NCBI RefSeq assembly: GCF_028829235.1
Contig: NZ_JAIWJY010000001.1
Span: 248,001 to 312,000, forward strand
Source of the DNA: Tenacibaculum larymnensis
GTDB taxonomy: Bacteria; Bacteroidota; Bacteroidia; Flavobacteriales; Flavobacteriaceae
Direction: 5' to 3'
Length of the DNA stretch: 64,000 nucleotides
Below are positions 24,959-34,514 of this stretch, piece after piece. The translations under genes were made by a program, and so were the position numbers. How positions within the stretch are numbered: the first letter of the stretch is position 1; the number at the start of each line of letters is the position of its first letter. Under the pieces are notes generated by a model. It did not search any database, was not told the origin of the DNA, and saw only the letters and a program-made list of their open reading frames with translations.

Positions 24959-25579
24959 ATGCTTAAAAAACTGCTTTTTTTAGTTCTTTTACTCCCTTTT
25001 TATACCACTGCACAATCCAACTGGCAACAATTTAAAAAACTACAAGGAGCCCAAAAAACATGGGTACTACTCCATCCATTTAAAGCAAAAAAAGCTTTTA
25101 TTGTTTCACGTGAAGCATCGAGAGTAAGTGACTCTCTAAGAGTTTCTCCCTTACTAGATGGCGATTATGCAGGCGGACAAGTAGATGCTTTTCGTCATGC
25201 TTTTTGGATGGCTTTATTACAACAAGAAATTGGAGAAAATGCTGCTCGTTCACTTGGTAAAGCCCATGAAAAAGACAACTATAAAACATACAAAAACCGA
25301 AAGTTAGAAGATGGTGTTATTCCTGATAAAATTTCCTCAGAAATGGATTTATTTAATAATGAGGTTGGCTTAACTTTATCAAAAAAGGGTAACAACCTTC
25401 CAAAAAATGGATTAATCTACAGAGTAATCAATGCTATACACCAAGGAAAGTTAAAAATTATAAAGAAAGATAAAAACAGTAATTTTCTAACTTGTAATAA
25501 TGAGGTTATTCCTAAAAAAAGGCTTTTTGGTAAATGGGAAAATAGTAAATGTTTGGTTAGTTCTAATTATAATAGATAA
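24959..25579 (+). CDS. DUF6973-like exported protein
   Basis: A 206-residue protein with a signal peptide (LLFLVLLLPFYTTAQS, cleaved near residue 19). The body carries DGDYAGGQVDAFRHAFWMAL and ARSLGKAHEKDN, a His/Asp/Glu-rich pattern that I associate with DUF6973; the activity is unknown, though conserved His and Glu residues could bind metal. It starts 5 bp after the repressor gene and abuts the hydrolase gene, so it belongs to the repressor operon. A periplasmic role is inferred. Confidence 0.65.
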   Translation: MLKKLLFLVLLLPFYTTAQSNWQQFKKLQGAQKTWVLLHPFKAKKAFIVSREASRVSDSLRVSPLLDGDYAGGQVDAFRHAFWMALLQQEIGENAARSLGKAHEKDNYKTYKNRKLEDGVIPDKISSEMDLFNNEVGLTLSKKGNNLPKNGLIYRVINAIHQGKLKIIKKDKNSNFLTCNNEVIPKKRLFGKWENSKCLVSSNYNR

Positions 25580-26266
25580 ATGCAAAAAGTATATGTAATT
25601 TCAGGTACCATGTGTACGGTAGATTTATGGCAATATGTTTTTCCTAAACTAAAAAATATACTTCCAGTACATATCGATATAACTCCAGCAACTTCTTTTG
25701 AAGAAATTAATCAGATTATACTAAATCATATTGAAGAACCTGCTACAATTATTGGGTTTTCTTTAGGTGGGTTTTCTGCTATGAACTTTAGTGTTCACTA
25801 TCCTGAAAAAGTAAAAAAGTTGGTTGTAGTTGCTGCCAACACTGATGGATTGAGTGATTCAGAAATTCAACTAAGAAAAAGCACTATTGACTTTTTAGAA
25901 AAGCATACTTATAAAGGAATTTCTCAAGCAAGAATTCAACAATTTTTACACCCAGATAATCACAGTAATTCCGAAATTATTTCTGTTATTAAAAAAATGG
26001 ATGCTGATTTAGGAAAAGATGTACTACTTCGTCAGTTAAAAGCAACCTCAATTAGATTAAATATTTCACAAGAAGTTTTAAATTTAAACATCCCTATCTT
26101 TTTTATTGCTGCCGAAAATGATGCGCTTATCAACCCAAAAAAACTAAAAGAGTTTGCCAATAAAACTGAAAAAGGAACATATACAATGATTAAGAATTGT
26201 GGTCATATGGTTCCTCTTGAAAAACCTGAAGAATTGGCATCAATACTAAACTTAACCATCAACTAA
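25580..26266 (+). CDS. Alpha/beta hydrolase
   Basis: A 228-residue alpha/beta hydrolase fold enzyme. The nucleophile elbow is GFSLGG with Ser61; likely acid in AENDALINP and the catalytic His in NCGHMVPLEKP. No signal peptide. Substrate unknown; general esterase or BioH/MenH-like chemistry fits. Its ATG follows the DUF6973 stop with no gap, which argues for a common transcript with the repressor. Confidence 0.85.
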   Translation: MQKVYVISGTMCTVDLWQYVFPKLKNILPVHIDITPATSFEEINQIILNHIEEPATIIGFSLGGFSAMNFSVHYPEKVKKLVVVAANTDGLSDSEIQLRKSTIDFLEKHTYKGISQARIQQFLHPDNHSNSEIISVIKKMDADLGKDVLLRQLKATSIRLNISQEVLNLNIPIFFIAAENDALINPKKLKEFANKTEKGTYTMIKNCGHMVPLEKPEELASILNLTIN

Positions 26267-26275
26267 CAATATAAA

Positions 26276-26860
26276 ATGTCAACTAATATCAATAATGTTA
26301 TCAGTTACAGCCCTAATTTTTTAACTGAAAAAGATGCTACAGAGCTATTTAAGCAATTAACAAGCTTCTCTGAACTCACAAATATGATGGAAATGAAACT
26401 TCCTTCTGGTGATGTAGTTAAATACAACCTTGGTAAATTAATGTTTGTTGACTCTGGTTTGGTAGAGAAAAATATTTTTCCCAAATCAGCTTGGGGAAAC
26501 GTTATGGTATGGCCAAAATATATGCTACCTATAAAAAAACAGATTGAAGAACATACTGAACAGGAGTTTAAAACTTGTGTTTGTATTTATTATCCTGATG
26601 GAAACTCTGGTATTGATTATCATTCAGATAAAATGGCTTTTGGAAACACTGATATTATTCCTTCAATTAGTTTAGGTGAAGAACGCTTGTTTTACATTCG
26701 AGAAAACAAAACGATGGTTGAAAATAAAATACTTTTAAAGCACGGAAGTTTGTTAGTTATGGAAGAAGGCTGTCAAGAATACTACGAACATAGCTTACCC
26801 GAAAACCCCAAATATTTAAAACCAAGAGTTAATTTAACGTTTAGAAAATACGGTTTCTAA
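26276..26860 (+). CDS. AlkB-like Fe(II)/2-oxoglutarate dioxygenase
   Basis: A 194-residue dioxygenase of the AlkB group, whose members remove alkyl groups from DNA or RNA bases. Iron ligands His116 and Asp118 (GIDYHSDKM) and His172 (YYEHSLP), and the 2-oxoglutarate arginines Arg184 and Arg190 (KPRVNLTFRK) are all present. It lies 9 bp after the hydrolase gene at the end of the repressor operon. A nucleic-acid repair role is therefore likely; the exact substrate is not evident. Confidence 0.85.
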   Translation: MSTNINNVISYSPNFLTEKDATELFKQLTSFSELTNMMEMKLPSGDVVKYNLGKLMFVDSGLVEKNIFPKSAWGNVMVWPKYMLPIKKQIEEHTEQEFKTCVCIYYPDGNSGIDYHSDKMAFGNTDIIPSISLGEERLFYIRENKTMVENKILLKHGSLLVMEEGCQEYYEHSLPENPKYLKPRVNLTFRKYGF

Positions 26861-26982
26861 AGGTATTGACACCAAAAAACATTAACTCACCCTCATTCTT
26901 TCCCTTATAAATATTAGGTAAAATAGTTTTTTAGAGCGCTATTTAAACCCATTCTAAATATTTAAGAAAACAATTCGTAAAG

Positions 26983-27014
26983 TTTGTTCAAGTACTGTCA
27001 TCCTCTTAAATTTG
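26983..27014 (+). promoter_or_regulatory. sdh promoter
   Basis: TTTG (26983-26986), exactly 20 bp, then TAAATTTG (27007-27014), 28 bp before the sdhC ATG: a textbook Bacteroidota promoter. Confidence 0.85.
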
Positions 27015-27042
27015 TGCTATTATTTAATCAACAAACAAAATA

Positions 27043-27720
27043 ATGAGCGGATTACTAAAATCTTCTATCGGAAGAAAGTTTGCCATGGCACTTTCGGCAT
27101 TCTTCCTGATGTTTTTCTTATTACAACATTTTGCAATTAACATTACTTCGATTTTTCCAGATAACGGAGCAACATTTAACAAATTGTCGCACTTTATGGG
27201 GACGAATCCGTTAATTCAATATGTAATGCAACCAGTTTTAATTATTGGTGTAGTGTTTCACTTTGTAATGGGATTCATCTTAGAAATTAAAAACAAAAGT
27301 GCACGTAAAGTTAGCTATGCTAAAAATAACGGAGCTGCAAATTCTACTTGGATGAGTAGAAACATGATTTACAGTGGAGCTGCTATTTTAGCATTTATTG
27401 TATTACACTTTATTGATTTTTGGTTTCCTGAAATCAACACCAAATTTATTCAAGGTGATTGGAGTGGATTACACGATGGTGAGTTTAGGTACTTCCATGA
27501 ATTACAACACAAGTTCTTAAGCCCTATTAGAGTTGGTGCTTATGTAATTGCTTTTGTATTCTTAGCATTACACTTATTACACGGATTTAATTCTGCTTTC
27601 CAATCTGTGGGAGCAAATAATAAATATACTAAAGGATTGAAAACTTTTGGTAAGCTTTACGCAATCTTAATTCCGTTAGGATTCGTAATTATTGCATTAT
27701 TTCATCATTTCAATCACTAA
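27043..27720 (+). CDS. sdhC: Succinate dehydrogenase cytochrome b subunit
   Basis: A 225-residue membrane subunit of the Bacteroidota-type complex II with five hydrophobic helices and histidines placed to bind two hemes (QHFAIN, VFHFVMGF, VLHFIDF, ELQHKF, ALHLLHGF). It anchors the catalytic subunits and passes electrons to menaquinone. It begins the sdhCAB operon, with sdhA 12 bp downstream. Confidence 0.95.
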   Translation: MSGLLKSSIGRKFAMALSAFFLMFFLLQHFAINITSIFPDNGATFNKLSHFMGTNPLIQYVMQPVLIIGVVFHFVMGFILEIKNKSARKVSYAKNNGAANSTWMSRNMIYSGAAILAFIVLHFIDFWFPEINTKFIQGDWSGLHDGEFRYFHELQHKFLSPIRVGAYVIAFVFLALHLLHGFNSAFQSVGANNKYTKGLKTFGKLYAILIPLGFVIIALFHHFNH

Positions 27721-27732
27721 TACGCAACAAGT

Positions 27733-29748
27733 ATGGCAACTTTAGATTCAAAAATTCCAAAAGGTCCATTAAAAGATAAATGGACAACTTATAAAGATAA
27801 AATTGACTTGGTAAATCCTGCTAACAAACGTTTAATTGACGTTATAGTAGTGGGTACTGGTTTAGCGGGTGGTTCTGCTTCTGCAACTTTAGCAGAATTA
27901 GGATACAACGTTAAAGCTTTTGCTTACCAAGATTCGCCTCGTCGTGCACACTCTATTGCAGCACAAGGAGGTATTAACGCAGCAAAGAACTATCAAGGAG
28001 ATGGTGATTCTTTTTACCGCTTATTTTATGATACAGTAAAAGGAGGAGATTACCGTTCTCGTGAAGCAAACGTTTACCGTTTAGCTGAGGTTTCTGCAAA
28101 CATCATCGATCAATGTGTGGCGCAAGGTGTTCCTTTTGCTCGTGATTATGGTGGACAATTAGATAACCGTTCGTTTGGTGGGGTATTAGTATCTCGTACT
28201 TTTTATGCGAAAGGTCAAACTGGTCAGCAGTTATTATTAGGAGCTTATTCAGCAATGAACCGTCAAATTGCTCGTGGTAAGATTGAAATGTTCAATCGTC
28301 ATGAAATGTTAGATTTGGTAATTGTTGATGGAAAAGCTCGTGGTATTATTGCTCGTAACTTAGTTACTGGTGAAATTGAGCGTCACTCTGCACACGCAGT
28401 AGTAATTGCTTCTGGTGGATACGGAAATGTGTATTTCTTATCAACCAACGCAATGGGTTCTAACGCAACAGCAGCTTGGAAAGTTCATAAAAAAGGTGCC
28501 TTCTTTGCAAACCCTTGTTACACGCAAATTCACCCAACTTGTATTCCTCGTTCAGGTGACTATCAGTCTAAATTAACCTTAATGTCAGAATCGTTACGTA
28601 ACGATGGACGTATTTGGGTTCCAAAGAAAATGGAAGATGTATTAGCAATTAGAGAAGGAAAATTAAAACCAACTCAAATTGCTGAAGAGGATAGAGATTA
28701 CTACTTAGAAAGAAGATATCCTGCATTTGGTAACTTAGTGCCTCGTGATGTAGCTTCTCGTGCTGCAAAAGAGCGTTGTGATGCTGGTTATGGTGTAAAC
28801 GCTACAGGAGAGGCTGTTTACTTAGATTTTAAATCGGCGATTGAACGTTACGGTAAAGAGCAATGTAAATTACACGGAATTAAAAACCCTACTCAAGAAA
28901 AAATTATTGAGGAAGGTGAAAAAGTAGTAGAGGCTAAATACGGAAACTTATTCCAAATGTATGAGAAGATTGTTGATGACAATCCATATAAAACACCAAT
29001 GATGATTTATCCTGCAACTCACTATACAATGGGTGGAATTTGGGTAGATTATAACTTAATGACTACCATTGATGGTTGTTATGCTATTGGTGAAGCAAAC
29101 TTCTCTGATCACGGAGCTAACCGTTTAGGAGCTTCTGCATTAATGCAAGGTTTAGCTGACGGGTATTTCGTATTACCTTATACAATTGGTAATTACTTAT
29201 CTAACGATATCCGTACAGGTAAAATTTCAACTGAGACTAAAGAATTTGAAGAAGCTGAGAAAGCGGTTAAAGATCGTATCGATTTCTTCATCAATAATAA
29301 AGGAGAACATTCTGTAGATTATTACCACAAGAAATTAGGAAAAATCATGTGGGAAAAATGTGGAATGGCACGTAACGAACAAGGTTTAAAAGAAGCTATG
29401 GCTGAAATTAAAGCGTTACGCGAAGACTTCTGGAAGAACGTAACTGTTCCAGGAGATGCGAATGAAATGAACCCAGAATTAGAAAAAGCAGGAAGAGTTG
29501 CTGATTTCTTAGAGCTTGGAGAATTATTCGCTAAAGATGCCTTAAACAGAACAGAATCTTGTGGAGGTCACTTTAGAGAAGAGTCTGTTGAATTAGATGG
29601 ACCTCAAAAAGGAGAAGCAAAACGTGATGATGCTAATTTTGCTTACGTTTCTGCTTGGGAATATAAAGGTGAACCAGCTGATGCTGTTTTACACAAAGAA
29701 GAATTAGAGTTTAACGATATTGAATTAAAACAACGTTCATACAAATAA
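27733..29748 (+). CDS. sdhA: Succinate dehydrogenase/fumarate reductase flavoprotein
   Basis: The 671-residue catalytic subunit oxidises succinate to fumarate with covalent FAD. Visible are the Rossmann [11 protein letters not shown] motif (residues about 41-51), the FAD-linking His in [15 protein letters not shown], substrate-site HPTC and the GGHFREES C-terminal signature. Long form (about 670 residues) typical of the soluble-B-type enzymes in Bacteroidota. Middle gene of sdhCAB. Confidence 0.97.
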   Translation: MATLDSKIPKGPLKDKWTTYKDKIDLVNPANKRLIDVIVVGTGLAGGSASATLAELGYNVKAFAYQDSPRRAHSIAAQGGINAAKNYQGDGDSFYRLFYDTVKGGDYRSREANVYRLAEVSANIIDQCVAQGVPFARDYGGQLDNRSFGGVLVSRTFYAKGQTGQQLLLGAYSAMNRQIARGKIEMFNRHEMLDLVIVDGKARGIIARNLVTGEIERHSAHAVVIASGGYGNVYFLSTNAMGSNATAAWKVHKKGAFFANPCYTQIHPTCIPRSGDYQSKLTLMSESLRNDGRIWVPKKMEDVLAIREGKLKPTQIAEEDRDYYLERRYPAFGNLVPRDVASRAAKERCDAGYGVNATGEAVYLDFKSAIERYGKEQCKLHGIKNPTQEKIIEEGEKVVEAKYGNLFQMYEKIVDDNPYKTPMMIYPATHYTMGGIWVDYNLMTTIDGCYAIGEANFSDHGANRLGASALMQGLADGYFVLPYTIGNYLSNDIRTGKISTETKEFEEAEKAVKDRIDFFINNKGEHSVDYYHKKLGKIMWEKCGMARNEQGLKEAMAEIKALREDFWKNVTVPGDANEMNPELEKAGRVADFLELGELFAKDALNRTESCGGHFREESVELDGPQKGEAKRDDANFAYVSAWEYKGEPADAVLHKEELEFNDIELKQRSYK

Positions 29749-29757
29749 GAGAGAATT

Positions 29758-30504
29758 ATGAATTTAACACTTAAAATTTGGCGTCAAAAAAACGCAAGTG
29801 ATAAAGGAAAAATGGTCGAATATAAGGTGACCGATATTTCTGAGCATATGTCTTTCTTAGAAATGATGGACGTATTAAACGAACAATTGGTAAACACTGG
29901 TGAAGAGCCTGTAGCATTCGACCACGACTGTCGTGAAGGAATTTGCGGTATGTGTTCTATGTATATTAACGGTGAAGCACACGGACCAGATCGTGGAGTA
30001 ACTACTTGTCAGTTACACATGCGTATGTTTAACGATGGTGATACAATTACAATTGAGCCATTTAGAGCTGCTGCTTTCCCGGTAATTAAAGACTTAGTAG
30101 TTGATAGAGGTTCTTTTGAAAGAATTCAACAAGCAGGTGGTTATATCTCTGTAAACACATCAGGAAACACCACAGATGCAAATGCTATCTTAGTTCCTAA
30201 AGAAAATGCTGATAAAGCTATGGATGCTGCAACTTGTATTGGTTGTGGTGCTTGTGTAGCTACTTGTAAAAACTCTTCTGCAATGCTATTTGTGGGAGCT
30301 AAAGTATCTCAGTATGCTTTACTACCTCAAGGTCAAGTAGAGGCTACTGAGCGTGTTAAAAACATGGTTGCTCAAATGGATTTAGAAGGTTTTGGTAACT
30401 GTACAAACACTGGAGCTTGTGAAATTGAATGTCCTAAAGGAATTTCTTTAGAAAACATTGCTCGTATGAACTCTGAGTTCTTAAAAGCGAGTTTTAAAGG
30501 GTAA
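29758..30504 (+). CDS. sdhB: Succinate dehydrogenase iron-sulfur subunit
   Basis: This 248-residue subunit relays electrons from FAD to the cytochrome b subunit. The cysteine motifs for the 2Fe-2S cluster ([12 protein letters not shown], and a further Cys in TTCQLH) and for the 4Fe-4S and 3Fe-4S clusters ([27 protein letters not shown]) are present. It ends the sdhCAB operon and is followed by a terminator. Confidence 0.97.
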   Translation: MNLTLKIWRQKNASDKGKMVEYKVTDISEHMSFLEMMDVLNEQLVNTGEEPVAFDHDCREGICGMCSMYINGEAHGPDRGVTTCQLHMRMFNDGDTITIEPFRAAAFPVIKDLVVDRGSFERIQQAGGYISVNTSGNTTDANAILVPKENADKAMDAATCIGCGACVATCKNSSAMLFVGAKVSQYALLPQGQVEATERVKNMVAQMDLEGFGNCTNTGACEIECPKGISLENIARMNSEFLKASFKG

Positions 30505-30524
30505 AATACAACCTTACTTATATA

Positions 30525-30557
30525 GAAAAAACCGAAGCTAGTGCTTCGGTTTTTTTT
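30525..30557 (+). terminator. sdh operon terminator
   Basis: AAAAAACCGAAGC / GCTTCGGTTTTTT hairpin with a 4-nt loop, 21 bp after sdhB. Confidence 0.9.
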
Positions 30558-30613
30558 ATGCTTAATATTTAAACACTCATGCCTTTTTTTAGTTTAAAAG
30601 AATAGAAAGAAGC

Positions 30614-30706
30614 TACATTTGTTACCAATGATTACAATATGATAATCTGTGGGGGACTATCTATTACTAAATCAAAAAAGCCTGAGTATATACTCAGGCT
30701 TTTGCT
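30614..30706 (+). ncRNA. Candidate small RNA (promoter box to terminator)
   Basis: TACATTTG (30614-30621) matches TAnnTTTG. About 80 bp later a perfect AAAAGCCTGAGTA / TACTCAGGCTTTT hairpin with a T tail ends the span. No open frame lies between. The hairpin may alternatively serve only the convergent endonuclease gene. Confidence 0.35.
30675..30706. terminator. Terminator after endonuclease I gene
   Basis: Perfect palindrome AAAAGCCTGAGTA / TACTCAGGCTTTT, usable on both strands; 21 bp past the stop of the minus-strand endonuclease gene. Confidence 0.85.
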
Positions 30707-30726
30707 TCTTTAATTTTACTTATACT

Positions 30727-31857
30727 TTATTTCCAAGTATTTTCAGCTTCATTACCACTCCAAATTACTGTAGCTAGGTAAGGGTTATCAATAAATGGAT
30801 TTCTATTTCCTTGTTCATTAGCAACAATATTGTTTCGTTGTATTTCTAAATCTGAAACAGGATCTTGAGCATTCCACTCTAATAACAAATCAACCATATT
30901 ACTATCTGACGCTACAACAGATCCTACAGCTACATTTTTTGGTAAACATTGACTACCATAACGTAAGTACATATACATCATCATACGCGCTACATCACCT
31001 TTCCATTCATCACCTGGGTACCAGTTTCCAGAAACATCTCCTGCATTTCCAGAACCAGTAGCAAACAATTTATTTCCTCTTTGAGAGTTAAAACTCACAT
31101 CTGATGGTCTTAAATGATGTGCATCTGCTCCTGGACCAGATGTACCTAAATCAGGCGTTCCTAGTGATTTTGGGAACACATGCTCTCTATTCCAGTCTCC
31201 TGTATTTCCGCCATTTGCCTCTTTACTACGAGTTCTATCTGTTACATAATTACCATCTGTATCGTCATAACCATAAATTAAAACCACCTTAGTATTGTCT
31301 GTAGGGTCTAAATCTGATTGTTTTAATACATTCCAAATACCTGGTGTATAGTCTAAGAAGGTAGTATGACTATCTATAATTTCAGTGGCTAAAACATCTT
31401 TTAAAGAACTTCCTGTTAAAGTGAAATCTACGTCCTTATAATATTCTGATAATTCAGAAGGAATATTGAAACCTCCTGAATTTCCATTAGTAGAAGCAAT
31501 TACATCAATAATTACTGTAGCAGTGGAGCAATTACTTGGTGTAATTGTACTACAAATTGTATACTTAAAAGAATCTGTTCCTACAAAGTTTGTTGCAGGT
31601 TTATACTTAAATATATTATTTGTTTGTGTAATGGTTCCATTTCTTGCTGAGGAAGCCTCAAAAGTTATTTTTACCTTTCCAGATGTATATGTATCATTTA
31701 CCAAAAAACTAGGCAATACAGTCTCTTTATTTTCTTCTGCTTCAAAAGAATCATCAACAGCTACAACTTTATCTTCAGCTGGTACAACTTCACTGTCACT
31801 TCCCCCACAGTTAATAAACAATGCTAACATTGCTATTACTCCTATTACTTTCTTCAT
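30727..31857 (-). CDS. Secreted endonuclease I-family nuclease with Ig/cadherin-like domain
   Basis: A 376-residue lipoprotein (signal ending in ALFINCGGSD). Residues about 30-120 are a tandem cadherin-like beta domain (LPSFLVNDTYTSGKVKI, PATNFVGTDSFKYTIC). Residues about 165-350 are an endonuclease I (His-Me finger) domain with WNREHVFPKSLG and the ADAHHLRPSDV and QRGNKLF segments. It would degrade extracellular DNA at the cell surface, for nutrition or matrix turnover. It is the last gene of a MarC-flavoprotein-nuclease minus-strand run. Confidence 0.9.
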   Translation of the reverse strand: MKKVIGVIAMLALFINCGGSDSEVVPAEDKVVAVDDSFEAEENKETVLPSFLVNDTYTSGKVKITFEASSARNGTITQTNNIFKYKPATNFVGTDSFKYTICSTITPSNCSTATVIIDVIASTNGNSGGFNIPSELSEYYKDVDFTLTGSSLKDVLATEIIDSHTTFLDYTPGIWNVLKQSDLDPTDNTKVVLIYGYDDTDGNYVTDRTRSKEANGGNTGDWNREHVFPKSLGTPDLGTSGPGADAHHLRPSDVSFNSQRGNKLFATGSGNAGDVSGNWYPGDEWKGDVARMMMYMYLRYGSQCLPKNVAVGSVVASDSNMVDLLLEWNAQDPVSDLEIQRNNIVANEQGNRNPFIDNPYLATVIWSGNEAENTWK

Positions 31858-31873
31858 GATTTATATTAAATAA

Positions 31874-32488
31874 TTAGTCTTTTTTATGTTTATCGTGTAC
31901 TTTGGTAGGTACATTATCATTCCATATAGTCAAAATATCTGTTGCCACACTTGCTCCACTACCGGCTGCTATTGCAAACTGACTTCTCCAACCTGCTAAA
32001 GTTCCGCAGACATATAGTCCTTCTTTAATTAAATGATTAAAATTACGTAGTTGTATTCTGTCCTTCATTGCATTTGCACGAATATGACGTTCTACATATT
32101 GCTCTAATCCTGCTATATCAAAAGGTTTAGAATAATTGAGCGCAATAACTACATTTTTACTGTAATATTCATTTTTATTTGTAACAACTTTGTACCTATT
32201 TTCCTCTTCAAAAACAGCTATTACCTTTTCATTCTCAATTTGAGATACCTCAGGGTATAACTTCTCCAACTGACCTCTACCTTCCTTTAAAATATCTTTT
32301 CCTAAAGTTCCAGAAACTAACCCAAGAACATTGTTAAAAAGTGCATCTTGTAAATGAGATGAACGCTGATGCATTATAATACCTACTTTTTTGTCTTTAG
32401 CATATTCTTTATTAAGTGCAGAACCTAAAACTAAGGCACATTGCATACCTGATACTCCACCTCCTACAATAAGTACATCAAAAATCAT
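31874..32488 (-). CDS. Thioredoxin-reductase-like flavoprotein (short)
   Basis: A 204-residue FAD-binding protein: N-terminal FDVLIVGGGVSGMQCALVLG (Rossmann, residues 3-22), and C-terminal GLYVCGTLAGWRSQFAIAAGSG for the second FAD contact. It is much shorter than thioredoxin reductase (about 310) and lacks the NAD(P)H domain and the CxxC redox pair, so a different electron donor or a sensing role is likely. It lies 1 bp after marC-like and 16 bp before the nuclease gene. Confidence 0.75.
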   Translation of the reverse strand: MIFDVLIVGGGVSGMQCALVLGSALNKEYAKDKKVGIIMHQRSSHLQDALFNNVLGLVSGTLGKDILKEGRGQLEKLYPEVSQIENEKVIAVFEEENRYKVVTNKNEYYSKNVVIALNYSKPFDIAGLEQYVERHIRANAMKDRIQLRNFNHLIKEGLYVCGTLAGWRSQFAIAAGSGASVATDILTIWNDNVPTKVHDKHKKD

Positions 32489-32489
32489 A

Positions 32490-33071
32490 TTACGCTATCA
32501 ACATTTTAAAATTAGCTGCAAATAATTTAACTGCTATAGCTAATAAAATTACACCAAATATTTTTCTAATAATTTTAATTCCGTTTGGTCCAATTACTTT
32601 TTCAATTTTTGTAGAAGTTTTCAATACAATGTATATTACGATTACATTTAATAAAACAGCTACAATTATATTTTCAAGATTAAATTCTGCTCGTAACGAA
32701 AGTAATGTTGTTAAACTACCAGGACCTGCTATTAATGGAAAAGCTAAAGGAAAAACAGTTGCACTTAATGCTTCCTCATCATCTTCTTTATAAAGAGTGA
32801 TTCCTAGTATCATTTCTAATGCTAGGAAAAACAAGATAAAAGCACCTGCCACTGCAAATGAGTGTACATCTATACCTATTAAATTTAATAGTCGCTGTCC
32901 TAAGAATAAAAACAGAATCATAATAAACCCTGCTATTACAGAAGCTTTCTCTGATTGAATGTGTCCTACTTTTTTACGTAAATCAATAATGATAGGAATA
33001 TTTCCAACAATATCAATTACCGCAAACAATACCATAAAGGCAGTAAAAATTTCTTTGAAGTTAAAGTCCAT
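32490..33071 (-). CDS. MarC-family integral membrane protein
   Basis: A 193-residue protein with six hydrophobic segments and the MarC signatures AVIDIVGNIPIIIDL near the start and TVFPLAFPLIAGPGSLTTLL in the middle. The family is widespread but its transport or other role is still unclear. First gene of the minus-strand run; a TAATTTTG box on the minus strand (33092-33099) could be its promoter, only about 20 bp from the ATG. Confidence 0.9.
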   Translation of the reverse strand: MDFNFKEIFTAFMVLFAVIDIVGNIPIIIDLRKKVGHIQSEKASVIAGFIMILFLFLGQRLLNLIGIDVHSFAVAGAFILFFLALEMILGITLYKEDDEEALSATVFPLAFPLIAGPGSLTTLLSLRAEFNLENIIVAVLLNVIVIYIVLKTSTKIEKVIGPNGIKIIRKIFGVILLAIAVKLFAANFKMLIA

Positions 33072-33121
33072 AGTTGATATATTTTCGCGTGCAAAATTAT
33101 ATAAGTAATGTTACAATCTAG

Positions 33122-33129
33122 TATTTTTG
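33122..33129 (+). promoter_or_regulatory. Promoter box of DUF3109 gene
   Basis: TATTTTTG matches TAnnTTTG, 51 bp upstream of the ATG; the -33 element is not clear. Divergent from the marC-like promoter box. Confidence 0.5.
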
Positions 33130-33180
33130 CATTTAAATTTACGGGAAGTTAATACAAACTTCCTATTTTAAACACAAATT

Positions 33181-33753
33181 ATGTTTCAATTAGGAAAAAC
33201 AATAGTTTCAGAAGACCTTATAGAAAAGGAGTTTGTCTGTAACTTATCTGCATGCAAAGGAGCTTGTTGTATAGATGGTGATGCAGGTGCACCCCTTGAA
33301 AAAGAGGAAACAACAATTTTAGAGGAAATTTACCCTAAGATAAAACCGTTTTTACGAAAAGAAGGAATTGAAGCAATTGAAAAGCAAGGTACTTGGATTA
33401 CTAGTGATTTTGGTGAACTAGAAACTCCCTTAATTAATGATGCTGATTGTGCCTATGTTATTTTTGATGATAAGGGCACTGCCTTATGTGCCATTGAAGA
33501 AGCATATAACCAAGGTATTGTGGATTGGAAAAAACCTGTTTCTTGTCATTTATACCCTGTTCGTGTAAAAGATTATAGTGAATTTGCTGCCGTAAACTAC
33601 CACAAATGGGAAATTTGTGATGATGCTTGCTCTTTAGGAAAAGAGTTGAGTGTTCCTGTATACAAATTTGTAAAACAAGCTTTAATAAGAAAATTTGGAC
33701 AAAACTGGTACGACGAACTTGAAAAAGTAGCTGAGAAACACTTAAAAAAATAA
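33181..33753 (+). CDS. DUF3109-family cysteine-cluster protein
   Basis: A 190-residue protein with the conserved cysteine set of DUF3109 (related to the YkgJ zinc/iron-chelating family): VCNLSACKGACCIDGDAG near residues 19-36, further Cys residues at DADCAY, TALCAIEE, VSCHLYPVR and ICDDACSLG. These likely bind a metal cluster. Common as a single gene in Bacteroidota; function undetermined. Its stop codon lies inside the long palindrome that also covers the stop of the convergent gene. Confidence 0.9.
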   Translation: MFQLGKTIVSEDLIEKEFVCNLSACKGACCIDGDAGAPLEKEETTILEEIYPKIKPFLRKEGIEAIEKQGTWITSDFGELETPLINDADCAYVIFDDKGTALCAIEEAYNQGIVDWKKPVSCHLYPVRVKDYSEFAAVNYHKWEICDDACSLGKELSVPVYKFVKQALIRKFGQNWYDELEKVAEKHLKK

Positions 33754-33814
33754 TTATATAAAATAAAAAAGCGATGCTATTTTGCATCGCTTTTTTATTT
33801 TATATAATTATTTT
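33747..33814. terminator. 68-bp perfect palindromic bidirectional terminator
   Basis: Arms 33747-33777 and 33784-33814 are perfectly complementary over 31 bp around a 6-nt loop. The core GCGATGC / GCATCGC is GC-rich and flanked by A/T runs. The arms include all or part of the stop codons of both convergent genes. Confidence 0.85.
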
Positions 33815-34514
33815 AGTTTATAGTGAAACTCCAAGTTTGTCCTATTGACTTAGCACCTGAATTGTCTTTAGTGTTTACTTTCCAGTAATATGTTTTACCA
33901 CTTTCAACATCCACTTCTATACTAGCAGTGCTTAGGTTTTCTTCTTTTATTGTTGTTGGATCTGCATCTTCTCCAAAATATACATCATAAGTTAATGTAT
34001 CTCCAGTATTTGAATCAGCTCCTTTCCATTCAAGGGTTACAGTAGTTCCAGATATAATTCCTTCATCCTCTGGTTTTACTAATTCAGCTGTAAATGGTGC
34101 AGTATTTGTTTCTCCTTCTCCTTTAGTATAAAAGGCAAATACCTCCGATGGATCTCCTTCTTTTCCTTTATTATCAACTGCTGTTACTCTCCAATAATGA
34201 GCCAATCCTTTATCTAAAGTAATAGTTATGTTTGACACAACTGCGGTTTGAGTTTTAATAATATTTGTTAACTCTCTATTAGTTGCTATTTCTATTTTAT
34301 AACTAATGTTGTCATTATTTGGATCTGTAGCATCATTCCAATCGAAAGGAATACTATTATCAATACATAGTAAGTTTTGTGTAGGGTAAGTTAGGGTTAC
34401 CTTCGTTGGTGCTTCATTAGCAATCTCTCCTCCGCCATCATTACTACTTCCACCTCCACAACTAAATAAAAGTGCTGTTGAAAATAATCCTAGTGCTTTA
34501 AGTACTCTTTTCAT
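33813..34514 (-). CDS. Fibronectin type III-like lipoprotein
   Basis: A 233-residue lipoprotein (LLFSCGGGSSND, lipidated Cys near 19) with two fibronectin type III-like beta domains (about 35-130 with PFDWNDATDPNNDNISYKIE and HYWRVTAVDNKG, and about 135-233 with LEWKGADSNTGDTLTYDVYF and YYWKVNTKDNSG). It probably sits on the surface. Its ATG overlaps the stop of the large T9SS gene by 1 bp (TAATG), so the two are translationally coupled and may work together. Confidence 0.85.
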   Translation of the reverse strand: MKRVLKALGLFSTALLFSCGGGSSNDGGGEIANEAPTKVTLTYPTQNLLCIDNSIPFDWNDATDPNNDNISYKIEIATNRELTNIIKTQTAVVSNITITLDKGLAHYWRVTAVDNKGKEGDPSEVFAFYTKGEGETNTAPFTAELVKPEDEGIISGTTVTLEWKGADSNTGDTLTYDVYFGEDADPTTIKEENLSTASIEVDVESGKTYYWKVNTKDNSGAKSIGQTWSFTIN

